From Alphaproteobacteria bacterium (lineage in GTDB: Bacteria; Pseudomonadota; Alphaproteobacteria; CASFRQ01; SAAU01), in NCBI GenBank assembly GCA_009929265.1, contig SAAU01000005.1:51898-115897 (forward strand): DNA of 64,000 nt. Direction: 5' to 3'. Under the pieces are notes generated by a model. It saw nothing but the letters and a program-made list of their open reading frames with translations. It was not told where the DNA came from and searched no databases. Below, piece after piece: positions 63,022-64,000 of the stretch (within the stretch, counting starts at the first letter, position 1; the number at the start of each line of letters is the position of its first letter). The position numbers and the translations under genes are program-made.

Positions 63022-64000
63022 ATGAAAAGATTTTTAAGGCTTTTAAATGCAATTTCCTTTGCAGTTTTTATGATATCTTCAAATCAAGTTTTAGCGGGAG
63101 GAAGTCCTCCGGGTGGGGACTATATCAATGATATTTTAGCCCCTCAACTTGGTGCACAATATTATCAACCAAAAGACGTTACAGGATCGCATGTTTATGA
63201 ACAGGCAGGCGTCTCGGATGGAAATACGGCCAATTGGATGAATGGGGTTGTTAATGTTAGTTATACAAAAACTTGCACATCGTCTGACCCTTGTGACAAG
63301 ACTATTAACGTTTCTAAGGGGAATACATATGGAAATCTTATTGTTCCTGCAGACTATGATTCAAACAAATATTTGGGGCCAACAGCAGGGGAAGTTAAAA
63401 ATACAATTTACTTAACGACCGTTTGTTCAAATACAACATCGGGGACCTGTACTTATACGGGGAAGGGGATTTATCTAGGGCCTGTTATTTTAGATACCTC
63501 AACAACCAATGGCGAATTGCAGATGAAGAGCACCCAGTCTTTGGTGCCTATCTATCGGAAAGATTTGGTTCTAAGCCTTGTGATGGATGCCTCTGGAACT
63601 TTTAAATTTAATGGGAAAACATCAGATACAGGCGTTTTTAAAGAAGGTTTTATTGTAGATAGTGGCTCAAGTGTTGTGTTTAATAATGGTTCTGGGGCGA
63701 CGGTTAATCCTGCTTTGCAATTTTATCAATTCACGCGTGCTGTTAAGGTCAATTCAGCAACATCTGTGACTTTCAATATTAAAGCACAATTTTACAATAA
63801 CGCTTCTGATTTAGAGGGCGTTGGCCTTTATGTAGCTGCCCCACCAAGTGAGAGTTCCACAAACCAAGTTATTTTTAATAAAGAAGTTGACTTTAATTCC
63901 AATACCTCGACTTCAACAGGGGGCGGGGCGGTTCACAACTTAGGGACAATTTCTGTTCTAAATGGCTCAGGGATGACGCTTTCTGGAAACTCGGCTGTAA
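63022..64000 (+). CDS. Pmp/autotransporter-like surface protein, 3' end outside the window
   Basis: An open frame of 326 codons runs to the right edge without a stop. It begins with a signal peptide (LLNAISFAVFMISSNQVLAG). The mature part is rich in Ser, Thr, Asn and Gly, with repeated short beta turns, and a Cys-containing segment at about residues 82-145 (CTSSDPC, CSNTTSGTC). Near the end of the window it shows FNSNTSTSTGGGAVHNLG and LSGNSAV, like the GGA(I/L/V) and FxxN turns of chlamydial polymorphic membrane proteins and similar passenger beta-helices. A C-terminal barrel cannot be checked. AAGG lies six bases before the ATG. It probably acts in adhesion or host contact. Confidence 0.72.
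   Translation, partial: MKRFLRLLNAISFAVFMISSNQVLAGGSPPGGDYINDILAPQLGAQYYQPKDVTGSHVYEQAGVSDGNTANWMNGVVNVSYTKTCTSSDPCDKTINVSKGNTYGNLIVPADYDSNKYLGPTAGEVKNTIYLTTVCSNTTSGTCTYTGKGIYLGPVILDTSTTNGELQMKSTQSLVPIYRKDLVLSLVMDASGTFKFNGKTSDTGVFKEGFIVDSGSSVVFNNGSGATVNPALQFYQFTRAVKVNSATSVTFNIKAQFYNNASDLEGVGLYVAAPPSESSTNQVIFNKEVDFNSNTSTSTGGGAVHNLGTISVLNGSGMTLSGNSAV

Noticed and set aside
1..64000. CRISPR arrays, insertion sequences, phage or conjugation genes, toxin-antitoxin or biosynthetic clusters
   Set aside because: No regularly spaced repeats, transposase, integrase, capsid, relaxase, or assembly-line genes were seen on either strand.

Overview
The window is a gene-dense, AT-rich stretch of an alphaproteobacterial chromosome. 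The order rpsB-tsf-pyrH-frr-uppS-cdsA-rseP-bamA-skp-lpxD-fabZ-lpxA-lpxI-lpxB is the classic alphaproteobacterial translation/envelope/lipid A cluster, and LpxI, ThyX and a cysteine-free L31 fit that class. Low GC, homopolymer-rich genes, two or three decaying genes, a Rickettsia-like secreted phospholipase D nuclease and a large surface protein suggest a host-associated lineage. A flavin reductase-rubredoxin fusion and an archaeal/eukaryotic-type prolyl-tRNA synthetase point more to an anaerobic or microaerobic gut- or protist-associated alphaproteobacterium (RF32- or Holosporales-like) than to Rickettsia. That placement is inference. TGA is an ordinary stop here (pyrH, lpxD, pepP and tcdA end in it).

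Layout. 1-3402: minus-strand genes (a cut-off unknown gene, rpmE, an OmpA-domain protein, suhB, efp). 3483-6895: epmA, whose product modifies EF-P, divergent from efp, then a UvrD/PcrA helicase. 7087-16187: proS, lolC-lolD, dnaE, a membrane protein and glmM. 16285-31687: a strong promoter and structured leader drive rpsB, followed by the long translation/isoprenoid/outer-membrane/lipid A run, ending in a GST-like protein, a lipoprotein and a glycosyltransferase. dxr, which normally lies between cdsA and rseP, is missing. 31758-36566: pepP, an M23 peptidase with a bactofilin, dapA and smpB. 36598-40924: an SH3 protein and a very large AsmA protein (minus). 41025-45626: deoC, a broken trkH, a broken tatD, tcdA and a secreted PLD nuclease. 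45702-48709: pyk, a small secreted protein and nagZ. 48756-54594: a seven-gene minus-strand run (Mur ligase, ldcA, alpha/beta hydrolase, thyX, DUF2065, degP, holC). 54676-56397: a lytic transglycosylase. 56457-62865: uvrB with a membrane protein, infA, the flavin reductase-rubredoxin protein and a large MscS channel (all minus). 63022-64000: the N-terminal part of a Pmp/autotransporter-like surface protein running off the window.

The genes are mostly envelope and information-processing housekeeping. Peptidoglycan turnover is unusually well represented in 47.7-56.4 kb (NagZ, LdcA, a MurC/Mpl-like ligase, a lytic transglycosylase), with an M23-bactofilin pair elsewhere. I saw no CRISPR array, insertion sequence, prophage, rRNA or tRNA gene, and no gene-free stretch over 300 bases (the longest, 440-710, holds a promoter and two terminators). 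I do not see a clearly new multi-gene system. The most unusual items are the nested rubredoxin start inside the flavin reductase fusion, the doubly damaged trkH, the dxr gap, the archaeal-type ProRS, and the surface protein at the right edge.
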